A stretch of 41,482 nt of DNA from Sphingomonas elodea ATCC 31461 (GTDB taxonomy: Bacteria; Pseudomonadota; Alphaproteobacteria; Sphingomonadales; Sphingomonadaceae): NCBI RefSeq assembly GCF_000226955.1, contig NZ_AGFU01000051.1, positions 1-41,482 of the forward strand, written 5' to 3'. Of the stretch, positions 26,118-34,276 are shown piece by piece. Made by a program: the position numbers and the translations under genes. The stretch's first letter is position 1; every line of letters begins with the position of its first letter. The notes under the pieces were generated by a model, which worked only from the letters and a program-made list of their open reading frames with translations, did not search any database and was not told where the DNA came from.

Positions 26118-27287
26118 ATGCCGATGCGACGTGCCTCCCCCCGCCCGTGGCTGGTGCCGCTGCTGGTCACCGCGTTCGTCGCGGTGCCGGCGGGCGTGCT
26201 CACGGGCGTGTGGGGCGCGGCATGGGTGCTGCTGCACGGCGCGGCGATGCTGGCGCTGCTTCGCGTTCGCGCAGCGCCGGCACAGGTCGTGATGCCCGAG
26301 TGCGGCCCCGCCTGCATCGAGCAGCCCCCGCCGCCAATGGCGCCCCCGCCGCCCGCGCGGGGCCGGGACGACGCACGGGATCGCGCCTGCTATTTCGATA
26401 CGCTGCGCGGCCAGATCGCCGGCGCGCAGGCCGATGCCGAGCGGGGCGTGACCGGCGTGATCGAACAGACGATCCGTCTCCACCAGACCTCCTCCCGGCA
26501 GCAGGCGCTCTTGCAGCGCTCGCTGGACGACGGCGCCGCGCTGCTGCGCGCTGCCGAGCGGCCGGAACAGATTTTGCGCACCCTGACCGAAATCCTCGAC
26601 CGCAGCGCCGCCGAGCGCGCCGGCGACCATGCCCGGCTGGAGGCGCTGGCCGAAAGCACCGCGCGGTTGCGGCCGGCGGCGGATGCGATCGCCAAGATTT
26701 CCGACCGCGCGGTGCTCCTGTCCTACAACGCCGCGGTCGAGGCGGGCCGGGCGGGCGCGGCAGGCGGCTCCTTCGGCGTGGTCGCCGACCAGGTCCGCGC
26801 GCTGGCGGAGTCGATCGCCGCCGTCGCCAAGACGCTGGGCGGCGAGCTCGACGCGATCGCCCGCCGCATGCGCGAGGAGCTGCTGGCGAGCCGCACGGGC
26901 GCCGCCACCGGCATCCCCGACGTGACTAAGCTCACCGCGGAGCTGGCCGGCCTGCACGAGGATGTCGGGGCGAGCGGCCAGACCCTGCTCGCGCTGATCC
27001 ACGAAATCGGCGGCAATCATGGCCGGCTGGTCGATGGGCTTTCCACCATCCTCGGCGACCTGCAGTTCCACGACGTGCTGCGGCAGCGGATGGAACATGT
27101 GACCTACGCGCTCGACCAGTTGGAGGCGCATCTCGACGCGCCCGACGATGCGTCGGGACCGGACCTGGCGGCCAGGCTCCGCGCGTTGCAGGATCACTAT
27201 GTGATGGAAAGCGAGCGACAGGTGCAGGCCATCGCGCAAGGGGAGCCCGCGGCCGTGGCGGCCGCCCCGCGCATCCAGCTGTTCTGA
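26118..27287 (+). CDS. MCP-like protein with CheZ-like D-x-x-x-Q motif
   Basis: 389 residues, the last gene of the operon. Residues 10-50 hold one or two hydrophobic segments (WLVPLLVTAFVAVPAGVLTG, then WVLLHGAAMLALL), followed by a proline-rich linker (PPPPMAPPPPARG). Residues 90-290 are coiled coil with a degenerate receptor tip at about 190-225 (RAVLLSYNAAVEAGRAGAAG, GSFGVVADQVRALAE). The C-terminal part has LQFHDVLRQRMEHV, in which D319-x-x-x-Q323 has the spacing of the CheZ phosphatase D143/Q147 pair. A membrane-anchored receptor-like protein that also dephosphorylates CheY would supply the missing CheZ, but that is inference from a short motif. No periplasmic sensor domain is present. 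Confidence 0.8.
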   Translation: MPMRRASPRPWLVPLLVTAFVAVPAGVLTGVWGAAWVLLHGAAMLALLRVRAAPAQVVMPECGPACIEQPPPPMAPPPPARGRDDARDRACYFDTLRGQIAGAQADAERGVTGVIEQTIRLHQTSSRQQALLQRSLDDGAALLRAAERPEQILRTLTEILDRSAAERAGDHARLEALAESTARLRPAADAIAKISDRAVLLSYNAAVEAGRAGAAGGSFGVVADQVRALAESIAAVAKTLGGELDAIARRMREELLASRTGAATGIPDVTKLTAELAGLHEDVGASGQTLLALIHEIGGNHGRLVDGLSTILGDLQFHDVLRQRMEHVTYALDQLEAHLDAPDDASGPDLAARLRALQDHYVMESERQVQAIAQGEPAAVAAAPRIQLF

Positions 27288-27289
27288 CC

Positions 27290-28195
27290 TCAGAGCCGCC
27301 GCAGCCAGCGATCGAACAGCCCCGGCCAGCCGCCCGCCGCCGCATTGCGCGGGCCGGTGCCGAAGCCGTGGCCCCCTTCCTGGAACAGGTGCAGCTCGAA
27401 CGGGCGGGCGGCCTCCGCCATCGCGCGCGCAAGCAGCAGGCTGTTCTCGAACGGCACGGCGGCATCGTCGATCGCATGGACGAGGAACATCGGCGGCGTA
27501 TCCGCCCCGATCCGCGCCGCCGGGGAGCGCCGCGCGACGAGCGTCGGCGCCGGTGCGTCGCCCAGCAGCGCCGCGCGCGATCCGGCATGCGCCGCGGCCC
27601 CTGCCATGGCGACCACCGGATAGAGCAGCCCGGCCGCCAGCGGCTGCGCCGCGGCGGCATCGGCCGCATCGACCGGGGGATAGAGCGGTGCCGGCCCCTC
27701 GGTGAGCAGCGACGCGGCGAGATGCCCGCCGGCCGAGAAGCCGAGCACCGCGATCGCATCGGAGTCGAATCCCTCTGCATCGGCGCGCGCGCGGATCAGC
27801 CGCATCGCGCGCTGGGCATCCTGGAGGGGCACGTCGGCACGGTCGGTCCAGCCTTCCCCGGGCAGGCGATAGGTCAGCACGAACACCGTATAGCCGAGCG
27901 GACAGAAGACATCGGCGATGTCCAGCCCCTCGTTGCGCACCGATACGAAGCCGTAGCCGCCGCCGGGAAGCACCAGCAGCGCCCGGCCGTTCCGCGCCTC
28001 GGGGCGGAAGAGCCGCAGGTCGGGCCGGGCAATGCCCGTGCGGAAGCTCTCGGGCAGATCGGCCGCCCTTGGCGCGGGACGGAAGCTTCCGCCCGGCGGG
28101 CCGGCGGGCCATAGCGCGATCGTCTCCGCCGCCTGCCAGCGGGGCGCGATCGGCACGCGCGAGGGTGGGATGTCCAGGGGTGGTTGCGTTCGCAT
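27290..28195 (-). CDS. Alpha/beta-hydrolase esterase (BD-FAE/acetyl-esterase type)
   Basis: 301 residues. The start ATG at 28195 has GAGGA 7 bases upstream. It has an oxyanion turn LVLPGGGYGFVS near residue 96, nucleophile elbow GFSAGGHLAASL near 154-165, a catalytic Asp candidate in VHAIDDAAVPFENS and His in FQEGGHGFG near the end, so the triad is complete. There is no signal peptide. Relatives deacylate sugars or small esters. It is divergent from levansucrase across 123 bases and lies tail-to-tail with the che operon. A truncated paralogue segment with the same RLPGEGW-xx-xx-DVPLQDAQRA block is found at 31267-31555. Confidence 0.85.
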   Translation of the reverse strand: MRTQPPLDIPPSRVPIAPRWQAAETIALWPAGPPGGSFRPAPRAADLPESFRTGIARPDLRLFRPEARNGRALLVLPGGGYGFVSVRNEGLDIADVFCPLGYTVFVLTYRLPGEGWTDRADVPLQDAQRAMRLIRARADAEGFDSDAIAVLGFSAGGHLAASLLTEGPAPLYPPVDAADAAAAQPLAAGLLYPVVAMAGAAAHAGSRAALLGDAPAPTLVARRSPAARIGADTPPMFLVHAIDDAAVPFENSLLLARAMAEAARPFELHLFQEGGHGFGTGPRNAAAGGWPGLFDRWLRRL

Positions 28196-28281
28196 CGGGG
28201 GTCCTCGCCGCTCACTCTATCGGCGCGCATAGCCCGAGGCCGCTTGCCGCCCCAAGCCAAACACGATAGCTCCGCATAGCG

Positions 28282-28299
28282 TGCGTAATCGTTTGTTCA
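28282..28299. promoter_or_regulatory. Candidate LacI-family operator upstream of levansucrase
   Basis: The 18-mer TGCGTAATCGTTTGTTCA has the central CG typical of LacI-family sites and ends 19 bases before the levansucrase ATG. It matches 12 of 18 positions of the 18-mer at 30606-30623 in front of the other gene beside lacI. Dyad symmetry is partial. Confidence 0.4.
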
Positions 28300-28318
28300 A
28301 GCGCATGCGGGAGGATGC

Positions 28319-29482
28319 ATGGTGGGATCGACCTTGGACCCGGCAACGCTGCCCGGCGCAACGACGCGCTGGACCGGTGAAGGGCTGTCGCGCACGGCGA
28401 TCGCGGCGGGCCAGCGCATCCCCGCCTTTCCGCTTGTGCCCGCACGGCGCATCCGCGGCATCGACCTGTGGGACATGTGGCCGATCGAGCAGGCGGACGG
28501 CACCCCAGCAGCCCCCGGTGGCGTACCGCTATGGCTGGCGCTGACCGCCCCGTGTGCGGACGATCCCGAAGCCCGCCATGCCGTCGCGCGCATCCGCCTC
28601 GTCAGCGAACGGAAGGGCGCGTGGCACGTGCACGGCCCCGCCATGCCCGACGGCCTGTCTGCCGGGAGCCGCGAATGGTCCGGCTCCGCGCTGTTCGATC
28701 CGACAACGTCGATCGTCACCTTGTTCTACACCGCCGCCGGGCGCAGGGGCGAGACCGGCACGAGCTTCGAGCAGCGGCTGTTCCAGGTGCGCTTCCGCCT
28801 CGTGCTTGACGGCGACACGCCGCGCGCCGAAGCCCCGTACGACCACCGCGAGAGCATCGTCGCGGACGACCATTGGTACATGGTGGTGAACCAGCGCGAG
28901 GGGGCGGCGGGCACGATCAAGGCGCTGGGCGACCCCGGCCTGTTCCGCGATCCCGCCAGCGGCCGCCAGTATCTGCTGTTCACCGGTTCGAAGCCCGGTT
29001 CGGCATCGGCCTGGAACGGCGTGATCGGCGTGGCCGAGGCGGTGGACGACACGCTTTCGGCATGGCGGCTGCGGCCGCCGCTCGTCTCGGCGGACGGCCG
29101 CAACAACGAGCTGGAACGGCCGCACCTGCGCCATGTCGGCGGTCTCTATTACCTGTTCTGGTCCACCCAGGCCAAGGTGTTCGCGCCCGATGGCCCGATT
29201 GGCCCCACCGGCCTCTACGGCATGGTCGGGCCCAGCCCGCTCGGCCCGTTCACGCCGCTCAACGGCACCGGGCTGGTCGCCGCCAACCCCCTCCAGGCGC
29301 CGTTCCAGGCCTATAGCTGGTGGGTGATGCAGGACCTGCGCGTCACCAGTTTCGCCGACCTGCCCGAGGTGGCGACGATGGACTCGGTCGCCGAGGTGGC
29401 GGCGCGGCGCCGGCACTTCGGCGGCTATCCCGCACCGTGGTTCCGGCTGGAACTGGACGGCGCGCACAGCCGCATCGCCTGA
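28319..29482 (+). CDS. Glycoside hydrolase family 68 levansucrase/fructosyltransferase
   Basis: 387 residues from ATG at 28319, with GGAGG 5 bases upstream. GH68 landmarks are all present: nucleophile D52 in DLWDMWP, REWSGSA at 118-124, transition-state stabiliser D211 in FRDP, acid/base E266 in NNELERPHLR, and YSWWVMQDLRV near the end. The enzyme splits sucrose and transfers fructose to levan, oligofructan or water. No signal peptide is visible; some Gram-negative GH68 enzymes such as the Zymomonas ones are also exported without a classical one. A LacI regulator lies convergent 6 bases away, and a candidate operator lies upstream. The product (levan or inulin) cannot be decided here. Confidence 0.93.
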   Translation: MVGSTLDPATLPGATTRWTGEGLSRTAIAAGQRIPAFPLVPARRIRGIDLWDMWPIEQADGTPAAPGGVPLWLALTAPCADDPEARHAVARIRLVSERKGAWHVHGPAMPDGLSAGSREWSGSALFDPTTSIVTLFYTAAGRRGETGTSFEQRLFQVRFRLVLDGDTPRAEAPYDHRESIVADDHWYMVVNQREGAAGTIKALGDPGLFRDPASGRQYLLFTGSKPGSASAWNGVIGVAEAVDDTLSAWRLRPPLVSADGRNNELERPHLRHVGGLYYLFWSTQAKVFAPDGPIGPTGLYGMVGPSPLGPFTPLNGTGLVAANPLQAPFQAYSWWVMQDLRVTSFADLPEVATMDSVAEVAARRRHFGGYPAPWFRLELDGAHSRIA

Positions 29483-29493
29483 GCCGGCTCAGG
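29478..29493. terminator. Perfect 16-bp palindrome covering two convergent stop codons
   Basis: The arms CCTGAGCC and GGCTCAGG are exact reverse complements. The palindrome contains the TGA of levansucrase (29480-29482) on one strand and the TGA of lacI (29489-29491) on the other. It may act as a short bidirectional terminator. Confidence 0.5.
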
Positions 29494-30493
29494 TCGACGC
29501 GCGCACGATCAGGATCGGCTCGATCATCCGGCTTTCGGTGGTCTCCCCGGCCAGCCGGCGCAGCAGCAGGTCGACGATCATCCCCGCCCCATGGCGGAGT
29601 TGCTGATCGATCGTGGTCAGCGGCGGCGAGACCTGCGCGCCTACCGGCAGCCCGTCATAGCCGATCACCTTCACCTGCCCCGGCACGTCGATGTCGAGCG
29701 CCTGCAGCGCGCGCAGCACCCCGATCGCGGTCACGTCCGATCCGGCGACGATGCCGTCGGGCATTGCGGCGATCCCCTCCAGCTGGGCGCGGATATCCTC
29801 GAAGGCGGCCCCCGGCTCGAAATGCGAGGGCAGTTCGATCAGCGTCTCGCTCAGCCCGGTCTCGCGCAGCACCTGCTTCACGCCCTGTAGCCGCTCGCCG
29901 AATTCCGGCCCCTGGGTCGGCCCGGCAAAGGCGATGCGGCGGCAGCCCCGCTCGATCAGGTGGCGGATGGCGAGTGCCCCGCCCTTGCGATTGTCCGAGC
30001 CGACCGAGCAGTGATTCTGGCCGGAGACCTGGCCGCCCCACACCACCATCGGCAGATAGCGGCGCGACACCGTCTCGATCACCGCGAACTCGGTCGACTG
30101 GCCGATCACGATGATCCCGTCGACCTTGCCGGAGCCGATATAACGGTCCAGCCAGCGATCGCCCTTGGGGAGGACCCGGGACAGCAGCAGGTCATAGCCA
30201 TGGTCGCTCAGCGCATCCGCGAGGAAGCCGGTCATGGTGTTGAAGAAGGGGTCGGACAGATGCTGCGCAGCCTCGTGGCCCAGCGGTACCAGCACGCCGA
30301 TGGTCATCGTCCGCTGGGTGCGAAGGTTCCGCGCGGTGGCGTTCGGCTGATAGCCGAGCCGCTCGGCCAGCGCGGCGACCCGCTCGCGCGTTTCCTCGCT
30401 CACCCGCCCCGTGCCAGACAAGGCGCGCGAAATCGTGGCGGTGGAGACGCCGGCGAGCTGTGCGAATTCCTTCAGATTCTTGATGTTCGACAT
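29489..30493 (-). CDS. LacI-family transcriptional regulator
   Basis: 334 residues from ATG at 30493; the frame opens upstream but MSNIKNLKEFAQLAGVSTAT is the typical N-terminus. Residues 4-60 are the LacI helix-turn-helix plus hinge (VSTATISRALSGTGRVSEET, YQPNATARNLRT). A periplasmic-binding-protein-like sensor fold follows (MTIGVLVPLGHEAAQHLSDP; DGIIVIGQST; GCRRIAFAGP; PDGIVAGSDVTAIGVLRALQ). The ligand is not deducible, but its convergent partner is levansucrase, so a sucrose- or fructose-derived signal is likely. Similar 18-mers in front of levansucrase and of the next gene to the right may be its operators. The gene is complete. Confidence 0.93.
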   Translation of the reverse strand: MSNIKNLKEFAQLAGVSTATISRALSGTGRVSEETRERVAALAERLGYQPNATARNLRTQRTMTIGVLVPLGHEAAQHLSDPFFNTMTGFLADALSDHGYDLLLSRVLPKGDRWLDRYIGSGKVDGIIVIGQSTEFAVIETVSRRYLPMVVWGGQVSGQNHCSVGSDNRKGGALAIRHLIERGCRRIAFAGPTQGPEFGERLQGVKQVLRETGLSETLIELPSHFEPGAAFEDIRAQLEGIAAMPDGIVAGSDVTAIGVLRALQALDIDVPGQVKVIGYDGLPVGAQVSPPLTTIDQQLRHGAGMIVDLLLRRLAGETTESRMIEPILIVRAST

Positions 30494-30605
30494 GCAGCGC
30501 CGTTCCTGCTCCCTTCCGGCCACGCTACCCCGCACCCATCGCCGGCGATAGCCATGGCGCAGCGCGACGCGCGCCGACTATTCCGCGAAAAAGCGATTGC
30601 AGCAA

Positions 30606-30623
30606 TGCACAATCGATTCCACA
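30606..30623. promoter_or_regulatory. Candidate LacI-family operator between lacI and the esterase remnant
   Basis: TGCACAATCGATTCCACA has a central AATCGATT and partly symmetric arms (5 of 8). It shares TGC, AATCG, TT and CA at the same positions with the site at 28282-28299. It lies in the divergent promoter region of lacI and the truncated esterase, so it could serve both. Confidence 0.45.
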
Positions 30624-30662
30624 AACTGCAGGCGAACGGCGCGGCAGGCGCCGGGGGAGAGG

Positions 30663-31266
30663 ATGATGATGGCACTGGATCGGCGCGAACTCCATCGGTG
30701 GATGCTCGGCGCGGGCACCGCCGCCCTGCTGGGAGCACCCGCTCGCCTGCGCGCGGCCGAGGGCGACCCGCTCCGCCTCGTCGATCCCGAACTGCGGGCG
30801 GCGGCCCGGGTCATGCTGGGCCAGCCGCTGCCGCCGCTGACCCGTGCGGGACTGCCGACGCTGCGGGCAAGCTGGGTCGCACCGCCGCCGCTTGCCGCCC
30901 CCGGCGTCGAGATCCGCCCGGTGCCGGGCAGGAAGGGCGCGCCCGACGTGCCGGTGGAACTGATCGGACTGCGCAACCGCGCCACGCCCGCCCCAGCGAT
31001 CCTGCACATCCACGGCGGCGGCATGATCTCCGGCCGGGCGCGCAACATGACCGCCTTCTGCCAGGGCATCGCGGCCGAGTTCGACTGTGTCGTCGTCAAT
31101 GTCGATTATCGCCTGGCACCCGAAACGCCGTTTCCGGGTCCGGTGGACGACAATGTCGCCGCCTTCGCCTGGCTCGTCGCCAATGCCGGCGCACTGGGCG
31201 TCGACCCCAAGCGGATCGCGCTGCTCGGCGGCAGTGCGGGCGGCGGCCTGGCGGCGATGGTCGCGC
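30663..31266 (+). pseudogene. HSL-type esterase, N-terminal fragment
   Basis: The start is one of three adjacent ATG codons (30663, 30666, 30669) after GGGGGAGAGG. The N-terminus LDRRELHRWMLGAGTAALLG resembles a Tat signal. HIHGGGMISG is the hormone-sensitive-lipase oxyanion motif, and ALLGGSAGGGLAAMVALL holds the nucleophile Ser. The homology stops right after this helix. The later Asp and His of the triad are absent, and the reading frame runs straight into a different hydrolase (31267 onward). The protein cannot be a working esterase in this form. The fused frame stays open to 33365, but beyond about 32621 that is accidental. Confidence 0.8.
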
Positions 31267-31555
31267 TGCTCACCCCCGGCGGCGGCTACATCGTCGTCGG
31301 CACCCATGAGGGCACCGATACGGCGGAGGCGCTCGCGGCGCGCGGCTATACCTGTTACGTGCTGATCTACCGCCTGCCCGGCGAGGGCTGGACGCACCGT
31401 CAGGACGTGCCGCTGCAGGATGCCCAGCGGGCCATCCGTCTGGTCCGGGCGCGCGAGACCTCGGCACGGGTGGCGGTGCTCGGCTATTCCGCCGGCGGCC
31501 ATCTCGCCGCGAGTCTGGCCACGGGGTATGGCGAGACCGTCTACACCCCGCTCGG
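31267..31555 (+). pseudogene. BD-FAE-type esterase, internal fragment fused in frame
   Basis: About 96 residues from PGGGYIVVGTHEGTDTAEAL to AVLGYSAGGHLAASLATGYG. They match the central part of the intact esterase at 27290-28195 (the same RLPGEGW, DVPLQDAQRA and SAGGHLAASL blocks). The N-terminus and the Asp/His end are missing on both sides. It is a second nucleophile elbow in the same frame as the HSL-type fragment, which shows that two hydrolase genes have been joined. The right boundary is near VYTPLGIGTL. Confidence 0.78.
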
Positions 31556-32621
31556 CATCGGCACGCTGATCAACGGCGGCGATGCGGACAATTTCGTAAA
31601 CGAGTTCCGCGTCGCAACCGCAAAGTCGGGTCCATTCCACGGCGTTGCCGGGGTGTTCTACCAGAAGGCCAAGGGCCTCTACACCTTCGACCTCAACTTC
31701 CCCACGCTGGCGCTCGCCGGCAACACGATCACCCGCACGGAGAATGCCGCGCTCTTCTCCGAAGCCAGCTATGAGCTGTTCGGCGGCAAGCTCGTGCCGC
31801 TGCTCGGCCTGCGCTATTTCAAGGACACGCGCTCCTCGGACTCTCTGTCGAACGGCGACCGCGTATTCAGCCGGGCGACGCCGGACGCGCTCACCTGGCG
31901 CGCCAACCTCGCTTATTATCCGGCCAAGGACTGGATGGTCTTCTTCAACAGCGGCACCGGCTTCCGCAGCGGTATCCTTCAGTCCAAGGCGCAGGCGGAC
32001 GCGGTGATCGCGGACGGCGTGCCGAGTGCGCTGTCGCTCTCGCCGGACAAGCTGCGCAACCTCGAACTGGGGATGAAGGGATCGCTGTTCGACGGGGCGC
32101 TGCGCGTCGCGGTGAGCATCTACGACATCAAGTTCACCAACATCCAGAGCGCCTTCAACACCTCGATCGGCCTCTCCGCCTTCGCCAATCTCGGGGACGG
32201 CAAGGCACAGGGCATCGACATCGAGACCACTTGGCGCACCCCGGTGAAGGGGCTGTCGCTCTCGATGGTCGGCAACCTCAACGATTCCACCTACACGGCC
32301 GTGATCCCCGCCTACACGAAGAGCGATCCACGCATCGCCAACGGCACGCGCCTGCTCAACACGCCGCCGCACAACTTCCGGCGCGATGCGACCTATGACC
32401 GCAAGGTCGGCGGGCTCGACTGGTTCGCCACCGCTTCCGCCACGGCGGTCGGCCGGGCGCGCAACGGCGATGCGACGGTGAACACGCTCAATCCGTACCA
32501 GCTGTTCCAGGCAAGCGTCGGCGTGCGCTTCGATCGCTACGAGGTGGGGCTGTTCGGCGACAACCTCTCCGACGAGCGCGGCCCGACCGCCGCGAACGGA
32601 CCAACCCTGCTGGCCGGACCG
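31556..32621 (+). pseudogene. TonB-dependent receptor, C-terminal barrel fragment
   Basis: About 355 residues with outer-membrane barrel character: NEFRVATAKSGPFHGVAGVF, LFGGKLVPLLGLRYFKDTRS, YYPAKDWMVFFNSGTGFRSG, LRNLELGMKGSLFDGALRVA, VSIYDIKFTNIQ and VGLFGDNLSDERGP. This fits the last half of a TonB-dependent receptor. The signal peptide, TonB box and plug domain are all missing upstream. The final strand is lost downstream (the frame leaves homology after NGPTLLAGP). Next to levansucrase and lacI it was probably a sugar-related receptor. It is in frame with the esterase pieces but cannot be exported or plugged normally. Confidence 0.85.
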
Positions 32622-32626
32622 CGCCT

Positions 32627-32689
32627 GCCAGCGGCGCGGTTCCGGAATCGGCCAGCTGGACCATGCTGCTGGTTGGCTTCGGTATCGCG
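32627..32689 (+). pseudogene. PEP-CTERM sorting-signal remnant
   Basis: In another plus frame the codons read ASGAVPESASWTMLLVGFGIA, here split as ASGAVPES and ASWTMLLVGFGIA. This is the P-E-x-x-x-W plus hydrophobic helix of a PEP-CTERM C-terminal sorting signal. The usual basic end is scrambled by a shift or junction after it, and no parent protein is present upstream. It is a leftover of a deleted exported protein. Confidence 0.6.
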
Positions 32690-32771
32690 GACGCGTCGTG
32701 CAGCGCCCCGCCTTCTCGATCGCCGAAAGTCGGGCATGCGGAAGCCTCTACGCTCACAGGGCGTTTGCCGC

Positions 32772-33629
32772 TCAAGGTCTCTTCTCGAACGCGATGTCCC
32801 CTCCCAGCGCACGGTACAAGGCAGCCGCCGCGGCCAGCTGATCGCGTCGCACGACCAGCGCGGCCTGCCGCGCCGCATAAGTGGTGCGCTGGGCGTCGAG
32901 CAGTTCCAGGCGACTGGTCTGACCCGCGGCATATGCCATGGCGGCCAGCATGGTCCGGCGCTCGGCTGCTGCGACCACGGCGCGCTGTTCGCTGACCTGC
33001 GCGGTATAGGTCGCTTGCGCGGCGAGCCCGTCGGCAACTTACCGAAATCCGGTCTGAATCGCCTTTTCGTAGCTGGCGACAGCGCTCGACGTCCGCAGCT
33101 TTGCGAGATCGAGGTTGCCGCGCAACTCACCGCCGCGGAAGATCGGTACGCTCACCGCCGGTGTATAGGACCAGCTGCGATTGGCGCCGCGGAACAGCCG
33201 CCCGAACAGGTCGAGCTCGAAGCTGGTCAACGCAGCCTGCGCGGCGAATTGTCCGACGGTGAAACCGCTGGTTCCGCCGCCTGTCACAAGGCCGACACCC
33301 GCACGCGCCACCGACGCAGGTTGGCGCTGGCGCGTGTAGCTTCCCTCCGCGCTGACCGCGGGTAGGACCTGCCCGCGCTGGACGCGCAACTGCACGCGCG
33401 CCGCCTCGGCGTTCAGCGCGGCGATACGCAGATCGCGGTTGCTGTCGAGCGACAGGGCGATCAGCCGCTGCAGCCGCGGATCGCCGAACATGCCCCGCCA
33501 TTCGGGCAGCGCGTCGGTTCCATCCGCGACCGGATAGGCCTCTGCAACCGGCGCGGCGGGAAGGGTGAGCTTCGGCGTCATCGAGCAGGCGGTCGTCGCC
33601 AGCAGCAGCAGGAGCGAGAGGGGACGCAT
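32772..33629 (-). pseudogene. NodT/OprM-type outer-membrane efflux lipoprotein, deleted and nonsense-mutated
   Basis: The start ATG at 33629 has GGGAGG 7 bases upstream. A lipobox is present (LLLATTACSM). The N-terminal half is normal up to SFELDLFGRLFRG. It then joins directly to SWSYTPAVSVPIFRGGELRG, the C-terminal domain, with about 180 residues of the family length (about 460) missing in frame. After EKAIQTGFR the expected GAA for Glu is TAA (33039-33041), and the same frame continues as VADGLAAQATYTAQVSEQRA to the true end ALGGDIAFEKRP. Both lesions disable it. It is coupled to the preceding RND remnant. Confidence 0.85.
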
Positions 33630-33631
33630 CG

Positions 33632-34276
33632 TCACGCCTCCCGGCCCGCGCGGCGATTCTGCCAGCGCTCCGCCAGTCCCACCAGCACCACGAAGAACAC
33701 CGGCACGAACAGCAGTGCCAGCACCGTTCCCGTAATCATGCCGCCAAACACGCCCGTGCCGATCGCATGCTGCGTCTCGGCGCTCGCCCCTCGCGCCAGC
33801 ATCAGCGGCACCACCAGCATCACCGCGACCGGGATCGACCAGCTTTCATAAAGCGCGGCCAGCACCAGGAAGACGACCAGCATCGAGAGCAGGATCAGCA
33901 TCGGCGCCTGCGCGCCCGCCTCCCGCTCCTGCAGCGACTGACCGGTCCATTCGATTCCAAAACCCGGCGGCAGCTGCGACGCCAGCCGCTCCATCTCGCG
34001 CATCGCCTCGCCGCTGGAGGTGCCCGGCGCGGCGGTGCCGGTGACGCTTACCGAGGGATAGCCGTTATAGGTGGAGAGCTGGAGCGGGCTGGTGCTCCAT
34101 TCCGGCGTCACCAGTTCGGCAAGCGCGACGGTCTTTCCTTCGGCACCGCGGACCCGCAGCCGTAGCACGTCTTCCAGCTGCATGCGGTCCTTGGCGTCGG
34201 CCTGGACGATCACCTGCTGCAGGCGTCCCTTGTTGGGGAAATCGTTGACATAGCTGCTGCCGAGCGCGGTGCCGAC
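33632..34276 (-). pseudogene. HAE1-type RND efflux pump (AcrB-like), C-terminal remnant with internal deletion
   Basis: The remnant reads TALGSSYVNDFPNKGRLQQV through GIEWTGQSLQEREAGAQAPM and LAALYESWSIPVAVMLVVPL, then at once MLARGASAETQHAIGTGVFG and the end LALLFVPVFFVVLVGLAERW. In the family about 60 residues separate the first VVPL (a transmembrane helix) from a second VVPL just before MLARG, so one copy and everything between are lost in frame. The N-terminal two thirds (about 800 residues) and the membrane-fusion partner gene are also gone. Its 5' edge overlaps the response-regulator remnant on the other strand. Confidence 0.87.

Noticed and set aside
25416-28112. 898-codon minus-strand frame across the end of the che operon
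   Set aside because: It is antisense to cheA, cheY and the MCP-like gene and out of frame with the intact esterase it overlaps. No conserved motif is present.
30525-32372. 615-codon minus-strand frame opposite the esterase/TonB mosaic
   Set aside because: Antisense shadow with biased composition; the plus strand reads as known protein families throughout.
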